NCBI RefSeq assembly: GCF_015352445.1 | Contig: NZ_JADKPO010000004.1 | Coordinates: 62,001 to 126,000 of the forward strand | Reading direction: 5' to 3' | DNA: 64,000 nt | From: Nocardioides agariphilus | GTDB taxonomy: Bacteria; Actinomycetota; Actinomycetes; Propionibacteriales; Nocardioidaceae | Shown: one piece after another, positions 1-8,179 of the stretch | Layout of the letters: every line of letters begins with the position of its first letter | Position numbering within the stretch: the first letter of the stretch is position 1 | Notes under the pieces: model-generated | The model's database searches: none | What the model was told of the DNA's origin: nothing | Seen by the model: the letters and a program-made list of their open reading frames with translations, nothing else | Program-made: the position numbers and the translations under genes

Positions 1-566
1 CGATGGGCGACGCAGTGCTCGCTCACCTCGCGGCCAAGGTGACCCCCGGTGTCGACGTGGTGTTCCTCGACACCGGCTACCACTTCATCGAGACCATCGG
101 CACCCGCGACGCGGTCCAGGCCACGATGCCGGTCAACCTGCTCACGATCACGCCGGTGCAGTCCGTGGCCGAGCAGGACGCCGCCTACGGCAAGGACCTC
201 TACAAGACCGATCCGGACCTGTGCTGCCAGCTGCGCAAGGTCCAGCCGCTGGCCGACGCCCTCGGCCAGTACGACGCCTGGGCCACGGGCCTGCGACGTG
301 CCGAGACCCACAACCGGGTCATCGCGCCGGTCGTGGGCTGGGATGCCCGCAAGGGCAAGGTCAAGGTCTCGCCCCTGGCCCGGTGGAGCGACGACGACGT
401 GCAGCGCTACATCGAGGACAACGGTGTCCTGGTCAACCCGCTCGCCTACGACGGCTACCCCTCGATCGGCTGCGCCCCCTGCACCCGCCGCGTCGCGCCG
501 GGCGACGACCCGCGCAGCGGCCGGTGGGCCGGCACCAACAAGACCGAGTGCGGCATCCACCGATGA
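1..566 (+). CDS. cysH: Phosphoadenylyl/adenylyl-sulfate reductase, C-terminal part (CysH)
   Basis: Reduces activated sulfate (APS or PAPS) to sulfite in assimilatory sulfate reduction, in the cytoplasm. The gene enters from outside the window, so its N-terminus is missing; 188 codons are visible. Visible marks are the cysteine pair in DLCCQLRKV, the second cysteine pair in YPSIGCAPCT, and the C-terminal ECGIHR motif with the catalytic cysteine. The two cysteine pairs ligate a 4Fe-4S cluster in the APS-reductase branch of the family, so APS is the likelier substrate (inference). The stop codon overlaps a short ORF that leads to the sirohydrochlorin chelatase gene, which supplies sirohaem for sulfite reductase. 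The two therefore form one sulfur assimilation operon. Confidence 0.93.
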   Translation, partial: MGDAVLAHLAAKVTPGVDVVFLDTGYHFIETIGTRDAVQATMPVNLLTITPVQSVAEQDAAYGKDLYKTDPDLCCQLRKVQPLADALGQYDAWATGLRRAETHNRVIAPVVGWDARKGKVKVSPLARWSDDDVQRYIEDNGVLVNPLAYDGYPSIGCAPCTRRVAPGDDPRSGRWAGTNKTECGIHR

Positions 567-647
567 ACAGCCCGCACCTGTTTCTCGACACCGACGTCGA
601 GGTCCGATGAACACGAAGACGAACAACGAGAGGAGGCCGCGCTGATG
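563..647 (+). other. Chain of two mini-ORFs with overlapping stop/start codons
   Basis: Between cysH and the chelatase gene two very short frames link head to tail. An ATG at 563 overlaps the cysH stop (ATGA) and opens 15 codons that end at 608-610. An ATG at 607 overlaps that stop (ATGA) and opens 12 codons that end at 643-645. The chelatase ATG at 645 overlaps that stop (TGATG). The second frame carries the purine-rich AGAGGAGG that would serve as the chelatase ribosome binding site. The peptides resemble nothing I know. The chain could couple translation along the operon, or it could be chance. Confidence 0.4.
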
Positions 648-1385
648 GCCGCTCCCGCACTGGTGGCCCTGGCTCACGGCAGCCGCGATCCCCGTTCTGC
701 CGCCACCATCAACGCCCTCGTCGCCGAGGTCCGCACTCTGCGCCCCGACCTCAAGATCGAGCGTGCGTTCCTCGACCTGGCCAAGCCCTCGCTCGACACG
801 ACCATCGAGCGACTGGCTCGCAAGCACGACGAGATCGTGGTCGTCCCCCTCCTGCTGACCGAGGCCTACCACGCCAAGGTCGACGTCCCGTCGGCCGTGG
901 CGGCCGCCCAGGCCCGCCACCCCGGCGTACAGATCCGCGCGACGCCGATCCTCGGGCTCGAGCCCCGCTTCCTCGAGGTGCTCGACCTGCGGATGCGCGA
1001 GGCGCTCAAGGCCGCGCGCGCACGCGAGCTCGATGCACTCGTCCTCGCCGCCGCAGGCTCCAGCGACCCGCTCGCCAACCAGTCGGTCGCACGTCTCGCG
1101 CGCCTGTGGGGCAGCCACCACAAGCTCCCTGTCACCGCGGCGTTCGCCTCGTCGGCTCCCCCCGCCACGGGTGAGGCCGTACGCGCCTTCCGCAAGGAGG
1201 GTCGTCGCCACATCGCCGTCGCCTCGCTCTTCTTGGCGCCCGGGTTCCTGCCCGACCGCGCCGCAGAGCTCGCCCTCGAGGCCGGCGCCGTCGCCATCTC
1301 CGAGCCGCTCGGGGCCCACCCCGAGATCGCCCGCACCGTCTTGGCGCGCTACGCCGTCGGCGCCGTGGAGCTGGTCCCCGTCTAA
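645..1385 (+). CDS. Sirohydrochlorin chelatase (SirB/CbiX family)
   Basis: Inserts iron (or cobalt in the CbiX branch) into sirohydrochlorin; with cysH next to it, iron for sirohaem of sulfite reductase is the likely role. The 246-residue protein has two homologous halves, as usual for the family. The N-terminal half has the LAHGSRDP motif with the metal-binding histidine near residue 11, and LLTEAYHAKVDVP near residue 74 supplies a second histidine. The C-terminal half repeats the fold, with AAAGSSDP in place of the first motif. The start is chosen for the AGAGGAGG about 10 bases upstream and the TGATG overlap. A palindromic repeat follows the stop and may end the operon. Confidence 0.88.
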   Translation: MAAPALVALAHGSRDPRSAATINALVAEVRTLRPDLKIERAFLDLAKPSLDTTIERLARKHDEIVVVPLLLTEAYHAKVDVPSAVAAAQARHPGVQIRATPILGLEPRFLEVLDLRMREALKAARARELDALVLAAAGSSDPLANQSVARLARLWGSHHKLPVTAAFASSAPPATGEAVRAFRKEGRRHIAVASLFLAPGFLPDRAAELALEAGAVAISEPLGAHPEIARTVLARYAVGAVELVPV

Positions 1386-1386
1386 C

Positions 1387-1500
1387 GCGAGTCGGCGCAG
1401 TTCGCCCCTCATAGCTCGCCGAGTCGGCGCAGTTCGCCCCCTGAACCGGGCGATCTGCGCCTTCTCGGGGGTTTGGTGGGGGCCAACTGCGCCGACTCGC
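1387..1500. repeat. Nested palindromic intergenic repeat
   Basis: The 20-base word GAGTCGGCGCAGTTCGCCCC occurs at 1389-1408 and again at 1421-1440. An inverted copy with one mismatch lies at 1479-1498, and a shorter inverted half (GGGCGATCTGCGCC, one mismatch) at 1448-1461. The order is therefore A, A, short inverse, inverse, which allows nested or alternative hairpins. It lies between the convergent chelatase and hydrolase genes, so it can act as a two-way terminator. The exact direct repetition of the arm is not needed for a terminator and suggests a repeated element. Confidence 0.75.
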
Positions 1501-1542
1501 GGTGGGTTACGCGGGCATCGGTGCGGAGGCCTGCCTCGGCGG

Positions 1543-2364
1543 TCAACCCGTCGCTGTTTCGAGCCGTCGGAGGATCGTGGGCCAGTGGCTGAGCAGCGCG
1601 GCCAGGTGGGAGGTCTCGGGGAGCACCTCGAGGTCCGCGTGCGGCACCCGCTCGGCCCACCAGCTCGCCCCTGACATCGCCTGGTCGTCGAGCTCGCCAC
1701 ACCACAGGGTGGTCGGGCAGCGGATCGCCCGCACGTCGAAGTCCCACTCGCGATGCAGCAGCGCTGCGTCGCGAAGGTAGCCCTCAGGCTTCACCAGCGC
1801 CTCGAAGGCCAGGTAGGCGATGAACTCATCGTCGAACTCGCGGAGCACGGCGGCATCGGGCTCCGGCAGCTCGGCCAGGAACCGAGCGGCCAGGGCCGAG
1901 TCGTCCTCGTCGTCGGGACCGACCTTGGCGCGCCAGGCCAGGAACTCCGGACGCAGCCGCTCGACGGCGTCATCGACCGTCCCTCCGGTATCGGTGACGA
2001 CATTGGCCTCAGCGGAGACCAGGGCCAGGGAGGTGATCCGATCGGGGTGGGTAGCGGCGAAGCCGGCCGCGTAGGACCCGCCCACCGACATTCCGATCGC
2101 CGCGACCTGCCCGATTCCCCACAGGTCCATCAGCTCGGCGACGTCGCGGGCGACCGAGGTATGCGTCGAGGCGAACGGTGTCGACGAGCCGTAGCCGGGC
2201 CGGTTGACGGCCAGCAGCCGAACCCCGACGTCGTAGGCGGCCTTGGCCCCGGTCATCGCTACGCGTCTGGTGTCGGGACACCCGTGGAAGACCAGCACCA
2301 CCGGACCGGCAGTGCCGCCGTTCCAGTAGCGCAGGGCACGACCGTCGGAGAGAAAGACCTTCAC
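1543..2364 (-). CDS. Alpha/beta hydrolase
   Basis: A 273-residue cytoplasmic alpha/beta-fold hydrolase of unknown substrate. The oxyanion region HGCPDTR lies near residue 28, the nucleophile elbow GMSVGG near residue 91 carries the catalytic serine, CGELDDQ near residue 221 offers the acid, and ETSHLAAL near residue 250 the histidine. No signal peptide is visible. Its ATG overlaps the stop of the DUF3037 gene (ATGA at 2361-2364), so it is the last gene of the run HipA-like kinase, DUF3037, hydrolase. It resembles proline-iminopeptidase-like and haloalkane-dehalogenase-like hydrolases in general layout, but nothing fixes the substrate. Confidence 0.85.
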   Translation of the reverse strand: MKVFLSDGRALRYWNGGTAGPVVLVFHGCPDTRRVAMTGAKAAYDVGVRLLAVNRPGYGSSTPFASTHTSVARDVAELMDLWGIGQVAAIGMSVGGSYAAGFAATHPDRITSLALVSAEANVVTDTGGTVDDAVERLRPEFLAWRAKVGPDDEDDSALAARFLAELPEPDAAVLREFDDEFIAYLAFEALVKPEGYLRDAALLHREWDFDVRAIRCPTTLWCGELDDQAMSGASWWAERVPHADLEVLPETSHLAALLSHWPTILRRLETATG

Positions 2365-2747
2365 CCGACGAGTCTCTCCAGCAGGTGCTCGAGCTGGCGG
2401 GCCGGGTCGTCGGTGACACCACCGTGCACCGGCCCAGGCTGGACGACGGTGCTGCGTGGCGCCTTGAGGAAGCCGAACCTGGTGCCGATCGGCTGGCGGG
2501 CCGCTTCTCCCGCGCGCTCGTCACCGGCGCAGACGCGGTCCACGAAGGCCAGGGCCTCGCAGACCTGGTCGACGTCGATGCGCGCGTCGAGGGACACCAG
2601 TCGGTCCCGGTCCACGCTCCACACCGCGTTGAGGTAGTCGGCGGCCTGGCAGTAGAGGACGACCCCCACGTTGAGGAACTCCTCGCGGTCGACGCGCGGG
2701 ACGCAGCGCAGCACGACGTACTGGTAGGGCTGCGGACCGACCGTCAT
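2361..2747 (-). CDS. DUF3037 family protein
   Basis: A 128-residue protein of the DUF3037 family, whose function is unknown to me. The typical opening PYQYVVLRCVPRVDREEFLNVG is followed by ILYC-like VVLYCQAADYL and a helical C-terminal half. The start is placed at the second methionine of the open frame (MTVGPQPYQY), because its ATG overlaps the stop of the HipA-like kinase (ATGA). DUF3037 proteins commonly sit next to HipA-like kinases, as here, so the two probably act as a pair. Whether it is a substrate, partner or antidote of the kinase cannot be read from the sequence. Confidence 0.82.
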   Translation of the reverse strand: MTVGPQPYQYVVLRCVPRVDREEFLNVGVVLYCQAADYLNAVWSVDRDRLVSLDARIDVDQVCEALAFVDRVCAGDERAGEAARQPIGTRFGFLKAPRSTVVQPGPVHGGVTDDPARQLEHLLERLVG

Positions 2748-3514
2748 GACGCACGCTCCAGCGGCAGCCATTGCCGCGTCGCCAGCCTGGCGTCGAGGAA
2801 GCCGACATAGGCCGCCCGGAGCTGCTCGGCCGTGTCGGCGCCGGGCACGGGATCGAGCCAGGCGTCGGGGACGGCGGCCAGCACCTCGACGAACACGTCG
2901 TGGTCGAGGCGTTGTCCCAGCTCGTCATCGACAGCCGGGAGCTGTCGGGCATGGGAGCGCAGGACATGGTCGGCGGCATCCCAGGGTTGTGCGGCGAACT
3001 TCTCAGGCGAGGTCAGCCCGCCTGCCCAGGCGTGGTGGAAGTAGAGCGAAGCGCCGTGGTCGATCACCCAGAGCTCACCGTGCCAGCGCAGCAGGTTGGG
3101 GTTGCGCCACGACCTGTCGACGTTGGCGGTGAAGGCATCGAGCCACAGGATCCGCGCTGCGACGTCTGCGGATGGAGGCAGCTCACCGTCATAGCCGAAG
3201 GCGCCCGGCAGGAAGTCGACGCCGAGGTTGGGCCCCGGACTCGCGTTGAGCAGGTCTTGCACCTCCTCGTCAGCCTCGTAGCGCGCGATGGCCGGGTCGA
3301 GCTCGAGGACGACGAGCCGCGGTGTCGAGAGTCCGAGGCGATCGGCGAGTCCGCTGACGATCACCTCGGCCACCAGCACCCGTGCGCCCTGGCCGGCGCC
3401 GCGGAACTTGCAGACATAGGTGCCCAGGTCATCGGCCTCGACGATGCCGGGCAGGCTGCCCCCTTCGCGCAGCGGTGTGACGTAGCGCGTCACCCGCACG
3501 GTCTCGAGCGTCAA
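2744..3514 (-). CDS. HipA-like protein kinase
   Basis: A 256-residue protein of the small HipA-like kinase group, whose better-known relative HipA phosphorylates a cytoplasmic target in persistence. The kinase marks are the nucleotide-loop lysine region GTYVCKFRGAGQG near residue 35, the catalytic loop LDAFTANVDRSWRNPNLL near residue 130 with its D...N pair, and the metal-binding IDHGASL that replaces DFG. I place the start at TTG 3514, which overlaps the PPK2 stop (TTGA); the frame upstream of it codes for unrelated residues. No HipB-like DNA-binding partner gene is present; DUF3037 takes that place. Coupling to recA-recX-PPK2 suggests stress-linked expression (inference). Confidence 0.8.
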   Translation of the reverse strand: MTLETVRVTRYVTPLREGGSLPGIVEADDLGTYVCKFRGAGQGARVLVAEVIVSGLADRLGLSTPRLVVLELDPAIARYEADEEVQDLLNASPGPNLGVDFLPGAFGYDGELPPSADVAARILWLDAFTANVDRSWRNPNLLRWHGELWVIDHGASLYFHHAWAGGLTSPEKFAAQPWDAADHVLRSHARQLPAVDDELGQRLDHDVFVEVLAAVPDAWLDPVPGADTAEQLRAAYVGFLDARLATRQWLPLERAS

Positions 3515-4365
3515 GAGATCGGTGCCTCGGCGATGAGACGCTCGCGCTCGGCCGCCACGTCGAAGTCGGCCTTCGGCCACTGGGGGTCCAACCGCCGCAG
3601 CGTCTCGAGCAGCAGGGTGCCGACCGCCAGGTTGCGGTACCACTTCTTGTCGGCCGGGATCACGTGCCAGGGAGCGTGCTCGGTGTTGGTGCGCTCCAAG
3701 GCGATCTCGTAGGCCTCGCGGTAGTGGCCCCATCGCGCTCGCTCGTCGACGTCGCCGGGGTTGTACTTCCAGTGCTTGGTCGGATCTGCGAGTCGGTCGA
3801 GCAGCCGCGCCTTCTGCTCCTCAGGGGAGATATGCAGCATGCACTTGACCAGGGTGACGCCGCTGTCGACCAGCTCCTTCTCGAAGTCGTTGATCGCGCC
3901 GTAGCGGCGCTCGACCTCGTCGGCCGGGGCCAGCTCTCGCACCCGCACGATCAGCACGTCCTCGTAGTGGGACCGGTCGAAGACGCCGAGGATTCCGGGT
4001 CCCGGCACGCCCTTGCGGACCCGCCACAAGAAGTCGTGGGCGAGCTCCTCCTTGGTAGGCGCCTTGAACGAGGTGATCTTCACCCCCTGCGGGTCGACCA
4101 GTCCGACGGTGTGCTTGAGGGTCCCGCCCTTGCCGGAGGTGTCCATGCCCTGCAGCACCAGCAGCACCGAGCGCTGGCCATCGTCCTTGCCGGCGAACAG
4201 TCGCTGCTGCAGGTCGAAGAGCTCCTCGCCGATGGCCCACAAGTCGGCCTTCCCCGACTTCTTGTCCCCGTCGTAGCCGGGCGCCACATCGGTCTCGATC
4301 TCGGTCAGGGCCACCGGCCCGGACGGCAGCCTCAGCAGGTCGGTGAAGGGGCTCGCGCTCGACAT
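3511..4365 (-). CDS. Polyphosphate kinase 2 family protein
   Basis: Transfers phosphate between polyphosphate and nucleotides (AMP, ADP or GDP, depending on class). The 284-residue protein has a single PPK2 domain: Walker A GMDTSGKGG near residue 88, the lid region with RVRKGVPGPG, and Walker B FDRSHYEDV near residue 130. The start is uncertain. MSSASPF at 4365 leaves 7 bases after the recX stop, while an in-frame ATG at 4407 would overlap recX by 35 bases; neither has a clear ribosome site. The class of acceptor nucleotide cannot be settled by eye. Its stop overlaps the TTG start of the HipA-like kinase. Confidence 0.9.
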   Translation of the reverse strand: MSSASPFTDLLRLPSGPVALTEIETDVAPGYDGDKKSGKADLWAIGEELFDLQQRLFAGKDDGQRSVLLVLQGMDTSGKGGTLKHTVGLVDPQGVKITSFKAPTKEELAHDFLWRVRKGVPGPGILGVFDRSHYEDVLIVRVRELAPADEVERRYGAINDFEKELVDSGVTLVKCMLHISPEEQKARLLDRLADPTKHWKYNPGDVDERARWGHYREAYEIALERTNTEHAPWHVIPADKKWYRNLAVGTLLLETLRRLDPQWPKADFDVAAERERLIAEAPIS

Positions 4366-4372
4366 GGGCCCA

Positions 4373-5032
4373 TCATGTCGTGTCGTGGGGGTCATCGTGG
4401 GCGTCATCGTGGGGGACGGCCCCGAGCTCCTCTCTCACCACGGCGAACGCCAGCCCTGGCGGGTAGCCCTTGCGGGCGAGCATGGCCACGAGCCGCCGGG
4501 TCGCGGTGGCCGAGTCGACCCGCCGTAGCGAGGGCAGCTTCTTGCGCACCAGGGTGCGGGCCGCGGCCTCTTCGGCCCCCGCATCGACCTCGTCGACCGC
4601 CTCGCGAACCACCTCGGCATCGACTCCCTTGCGTCGCAGCTCGTCGGCGAGCGCTCGCCTGGCCAGGCCTCGACTGGACTGCCGCGACTCCACCCACTGA
4701 CGGGCGAAGGCCGCGTCGTCGACCAGCCCGACCTCGGTGAACCGGTCGAGCAGCCGGATCGCGATCTCCTCGGGAACCCGGCGCTGACGTAGCTTGTCGG
4801 CCAGCTCGCTACGCGTGCGCGCTCGACCGGTGAGCTGGTCGAGCAGGATCTTGCGGGCGACCGACTCGGGGTCGGCATCGGGACCGGCAGTCTCGACGTC
4901 GACGAGGAGATCCTCGGGGGCCGGATCCCCCCGGACCGACCCCCGAGTCACCCCATTGTGCGACGCCGGACGCTCGTCGCCACCGAGCCACGCCGAAACC
5001 CCCGTTTCGACGTTGCCACGCCAATCAGTCAT
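4373..5032 (-). CDS. recX: Regulatory protein RecX
   Basis: Binds RecA filaments and damps recombinase activity. The 219-residue protein has a disordered acidic N-terminal 55 residues, then the family's helical repeats, marked by ARKILLDQLTGRARTRSELADKL, DDAAFARQWVESR and LVAMLARKGYPPGLAFAVV. The C-terminus ends in a short run of HDD repeats. A strong ribosome site (GGAGGAGG) precedes the ATG. It sits 71 bases behind recA in the same direction, the usual actinobacterial arrangement, and would share recA's SOS control. Confidence 0.95.
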   Translation of the reverse strand: MTDWRGNVETGVSAWLGGDERPASHNGVTRGSVRGDPAPEDLLVDVETAGPDADPESVARKILLDQLTGRARTRSELADKLRQRRVPEEIAIRLLDRFTEVGLVDDAAFARQWVESRQSSRGLARRALADELRRKGVDAEVVREAVDEVDAGAEEAAARTLVRKKLPSLRRVDSATATRRLVAMLARKGYPPGLAFAVVREELGAVPHDDAHDDPHDTT

Positions 5033-5103
5033 CTCGACCTCCTCCAGGTGGTGGTCTCGAGGCTCGGCCGTGGCCGGCCGCGCACCTCCACCACCGATGG
5101 GGA

Positions 5104-6147
5104 TCAGAAGTCGTCGACCCCGACCGGCTCGGCCGGGACCTCCGCATCGACCTGCGGGCCCACGCCGAGCTTCTCGAGGATCTTCTTCTCCAGCTCGTTG
5201 GCCAGGTCGGGGTTGTCGCGCAAGAACGTGCGGGCGTTCTCCTTGCCCTGGCCGAGCTGGTCGCCGTCATAGGTGAACCAGGCGCCGGCCTTGCGGATGA
5301 TGCCGGCCTCGACACCCACGTCGATCAGGCCACCCTCGCGGCTGATGCCCTTGCCGTACATGATGTCGAACTCGGCCTGCTTGAAGGGCGGTGCCACCTT
5401 GTTCTTGACGACCTTGACGCGGGTGCGGTTGCCGACCGGGTCGGTGCCGTCCTTGAGCGTCTCGATACGACGGACGTCGAGACGGACCGAGGCGTAGAAC
5501 TTCAGCGCGCGACCACCGGTCGTGGTCTCGGGCGAGCCGAACATGACGCCGATCTTCTCGCGCAGCTGGTTGATGAAGATCGCCGTAGTGCCGGCGTTGT
5601 TGAGCGCGCCGGTCATCTTGCGCAGTGCCTGGGACATCAGCCGGGCCTGGAGGCCGACGTGGCTGTCGCCCATCTCGCCCTCGATCTCGGCGCGGGGCAC
5701 CAAGGCGGCCACGGAGTCGATGACGATCAGGTCGAGCGCGCCGGAGCGGGTCAGCATGTCGGCGATCTCCAGCGCCTGCTCGCCGGAGTCGGGTTGGGAC
5801 ACCAGCAGCGCGTCGGTGTCGACGCCCAGCGCCTTGGCGTAGTCGGGATCGAGTGCGTGCTCGGCGTCGATGAACGCCACGATGCCGCCCGCACGCTGGG
5901 CGTTGGCCACCGCGTGCAGGGCGACCGTCGTCTTGCCGGAGGACTCCGGACCGTAGATCTCGACGACCCGACCGCGCGGCAGGCCGCCGAGGCCCAGAGC
6001 GATGTCGAGGGCGATCGAACCCGTCGGGATGATCTCCAGGGGCGCCCGGGTGTCGTCACCCAGTCGCATGACCGAGCCCTTGCCGAACTGCTTCTCGATG
6101 TTGGCGAGCGCGGCGTCGAGGGCCTTCTCGCGGTCTCCACCAGCCAT
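5104..6147 (-). CDS. recA: Recombinase RecA
   Basis: ATP-dependent strand-exchange protein for homologous recombination and co-protease for LexA cleavage. The 347 residues match the family length. Walker A is GPESSGKT near residue 68, Walker [11 protein letters not shown] near 140, and the loop region has [22 protein letters not shown]. The start at [10 protein letters not shown] is chosen because GGAGGA lies just upstream; the open frame continues 26 residues further up without a family match. No intein is present. An SOS box lies 128 bases upstream. Confidence 0.98.
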   Translation of the reverse strand: MAGGDREKALDAALANIEKQFGKGSVMRLGDDTRAPLEIIPTGSIALDIALGLGGLPRGRVVEIYGPESSGKTTVALHAVANAQRAGGIVAFIDAEHALDPDYAKALGVDTDALLVSQPDSGEQALEIADMLTRSGALDLIVIDSVAALVPRAEIEGEMGDSHVGLQARLMSQALRKMTGALNNAGTTAIFINQLREKIGVMFGSPETTTGGRALKFYASVRLDVRRIETLKDGTDPVGNRTRVKVVKNKVAPPFKQAEFDIMYGKGISREGGLIDVGVEAGIIRKAGAWFTYDGDQLGQGKENARTFLRDNPDLANELEKKILEKLGVGPQVDAEVPAEPVGVDDF

Positions 6148-6274
6148 GTGATCCGTCCTCCAAGTCCGATTGTGATGTCGGGTCGAGAGGCTAGACACAA
6201 CCGCCGACACCGTGCTGAGCCTCACGCACCACCTGTGGATGGCCGCCTGGGGAGCCCTGCGCGAACGAACCTAG

Positions 6275-6290
6275 TCGAACAGATATTCGA
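6275..6290. promoter_or_regulatory. LexA (SOS) box upstream of recA
   Basis: TCGAACAGATATTCGA matches the actinobacterial/Gram-positive SOS box TCGAAC-N4-GTTCGA with one mismatch in the right arm. It lies in the 180-base divergent space between recA (minus) and an acetyltransferase gene (plus), 128 bases from the recA start and 38 bases from the acetyltransferase start. LexA repression of recA is the expected role; an effect on the divergent gene is possible. Confidence 0.8.
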
Positions 6291-6327
6291 GCGCGCGCCG
6301 ACACGCCGACCTTGAGAGGGTTGGCGC

Positions 6328-7362
6328 ATGGACCTCACGATCCGTCCCGTCGACCCCTGGGACGAGCACGAGATGGACGTCCTCCAGGACCTCTACGTCG
6401 AGGCCCAGCGTGCGGAGGTGCCCGACTCCCGGATCTTCTCCCGCGCCGAGAGCGTCGTGGCGCTGCGACCTCCGGAGGGCGGCTACTTCTACGACGCGTT
6501 CGCGGCCTTCGACGCCTCCCTCGGCGAGCCGACGCCCGACCACATGGTCGGCCAGGTCTGGACGATGGGGAGCACCACCGACAACCTGAACCGCGCCCAG
6601 CTCTTCGCCTGGGTGCCGCCCCGCTTCGGGCGGCGAGGGATCGGCGCTGCTCTGGTCCGCCACGGCGAGGAGCACCTCCGGCGTGCCCGTGGACGGCGCA
6701 CGGTGGTCGCCCAGACCTGGCTCGGCGCCGACGGCCGGTCGGGCTACCGGCGCTTCCCCGAACGGCTCGGCTACACCCTCAACAACGTGGAGGTCGAGCG
6801 CCGGCAGCGCCTGCCGGTCGACGAGGCGATCCTGGCGCGCCTGGAGGCAGAGGCCGCGGCGCATGCGTCGGCGTACACCCTCCGCACCGTGGTCGGCCCC
6901 GTCTCCGCCGAGCTGGCCCAGCCGTTCTGCGACATCTACAACCTGCTGCACGTGGAGATGCCGCAAGGCGAGCTCGAGGTCGAGGTCGGCCGCCGCACCC
7001 CGGTCGAGCTCGCGATCCAAGACGAGGAGCTGCGAGTGGCGGGACGCGAGCGTGTCAGCGTCTACGCCTTCGACGCCGCGGGCTCGGTGGTGGCCTACAC
7101 GGTGGCCGCGACCGGCCCGGCCGACAGTGAGGAGACGGGCGTCGACCAGTGGTCGACCCTGGTCCACCCCGACCACCGAGGACACCGGCTCGGCCTGGCC
7201 GTGAAGTGCGCGCTGACCCGGGTGCTGGGAGAGCGGTTCCCCGATCGGACCTTCGTGCGCACCCAGAACGCTGAGGTGAACGCCCCGATGGTTCGCGTCA
7301 ACGAGCTGTTGGGGTTCGAGGTGCACCTCGTCGAGGGCGAGTACCAGAAGACCCTCACCTGA
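6328..7362 (+). CDS. Tandem GNAT acetyltransferase
   Basis: A 344-residue protein with two GNAT-type acetyltransferase domains in a row. The first (about residues 1-165) has the acetyl-CoA loop region RFGRRGIGAALV. The second (about 180-344) has HPDHRGHRLGLAVK followed by RTQNAEVNAPMVRVNELLGF, the classic motif A/B. The second domain has the more canonical R-G-x-x-L-G loop. The substrate is unknown; relatives include mycothiol synthase-like double GNAT proteins, but nothing here proves that role. GAGAGG precedes the ATG. It ends convergently with the nucleotidyltransferase gene, and the two overlap by 8 bases. Confidence 0.85.
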   Translation: MDLTIRPVDPWDEHEMDVLQDLYVEAQRAEVPDSRIFSRAESVVALRPPEGGYFYDAFAAFDASLGEPTPDHMVGQVWTMGSTTDNLNRAQLFAWVPPRFGRRGIGAALVRHGEEHLRRARGRRTVVAQTWLGADGRSGYRRFPERLGYTLNNVEVERRQRLPVDEAILARLEAEAAAHASAYTLRTVVGPVSAELAQPFCDIYNLLHVEMPQGELEVEVGRRTPVELAIQDEELRVAGRERVSVYAFDAAGSVVAYTVAATGPADSEETGVDQWSTLVHPDHRGHRLGLAVKCALTRVLGERFPDRTFVRTQNAEVNAPMVRVNELLGFEVHLVEGEYQKTLT

Positions 7363-8179
7363 CGGAGGCGCCGAACGCCTCCCGCGCGGCTGCGACGTCG
7401 TACGCCGGCACGTGCGCCTCGACCAGGTCGAAGGTCTCCTGGGTCAGGCGGACGAGCTCGGCTACGCCGTCTCGGGGGACGGCAAGCACCGCGCGGATCC
7501 TCGACTCGAGGTCGACCGGAGCCAGCGTCAGCTGCGAGCACTCGAAGGTCAACCACTTGTGGAACGGGTGCGGCACGTACCTGCGGTTGACCGCGAAGAG
7601 CGCATCGAGCAGGCCGTGGACCCCCTCCACGAGATCGCGGGTCAGCAGCACGGGGTCGTCTCGATCGCGCAGCATCTCCAGGCGCTCGACGGGCCTCGGC
7701 GGCAGCCCACCGTCGACCATCGCCAGCGCGAGCGCCTCCGGGTACGGCGCCAGCCGGCCCCGCCACGCATCGACCACGTCGGCGCCGGCCAGGGCCCGGC
7801 CGTCGAGGAGCGCGGTGGCCCGCACCTGCAGCTCCGGCTCGGTGTCTCCGGATCGCAACGCCTCGACGTACGCATCGATCGTCGCGGCCGTGAACTGGCT
7901 GACGTCGACCTTCACGCCGTCGATCCGCACCCCATCGGCCCACTCGTTGTCGTCGACCTCGGCATAGACCCACTCCCAACCGGCGTCGTCGACCACGGCC
8001 CGGCGTTCGGCCTCCCCGGGCGGGCGGTGCCAGTAGACGTCGACCTCGACGTCGGAGCGGGCATCGGCGAGGCCGCGAGCGACCGAGCCGGCGAGCAGCA
8101 CGGCCGCGACGCCGTCGTGGGCGGCGTAGTGCGGCGCCATCGACTCCGCCACCGCGACCCTGCGGGACAGCTCGCCCAT
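7355..8179 (-). CDS. Nucleotidyltransferase-fold protein (DUF4037-like C-terminus)
   Basis: A 274-residue protein with an N-terminal nucleotidyltransferase core: VLLAGSVARGLADARSDVEVDVYW near residue 25 gives the GS motif and the acidic pair. The C-terminal half (HPFHKWLTFECSQL, LESRIRAVL) resembles the DUF4037 helical domain found with such cores. Family members transfer a nucleoside monophosphate to small molecules or proteins; the target is unknown. The start is at 8179, where the ATG shares one base with the stop of the MFS gene (TGATG). The longer upstream frame is antisense-type noise within the MFS gene. Confidence 0.78.
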   Translation of the reverse strand: MGELSRRVAVAESMAPHYAAHDGVAAVLLAGSVARGLADARSDVEVDVYWHRPPGEAERRAVVDDAGWEWVYAEVDDNEWADGVRIDGVKVDVSQFTAATIDAYVEALRSGDTEPELQVRATALLDGRALAGADVVDAWRGRLAPYPEALALAMVDGGLPPRPVERLEMLRDRDDPVLLTRDLVEGVHGLLDALFAVNRRYVPHPFHKWLTFECSQLTLAPVDLESRIRAVLAVPRDGVAELVRLTQETFDLVEAHVPAYDVAAAREAFGASVR

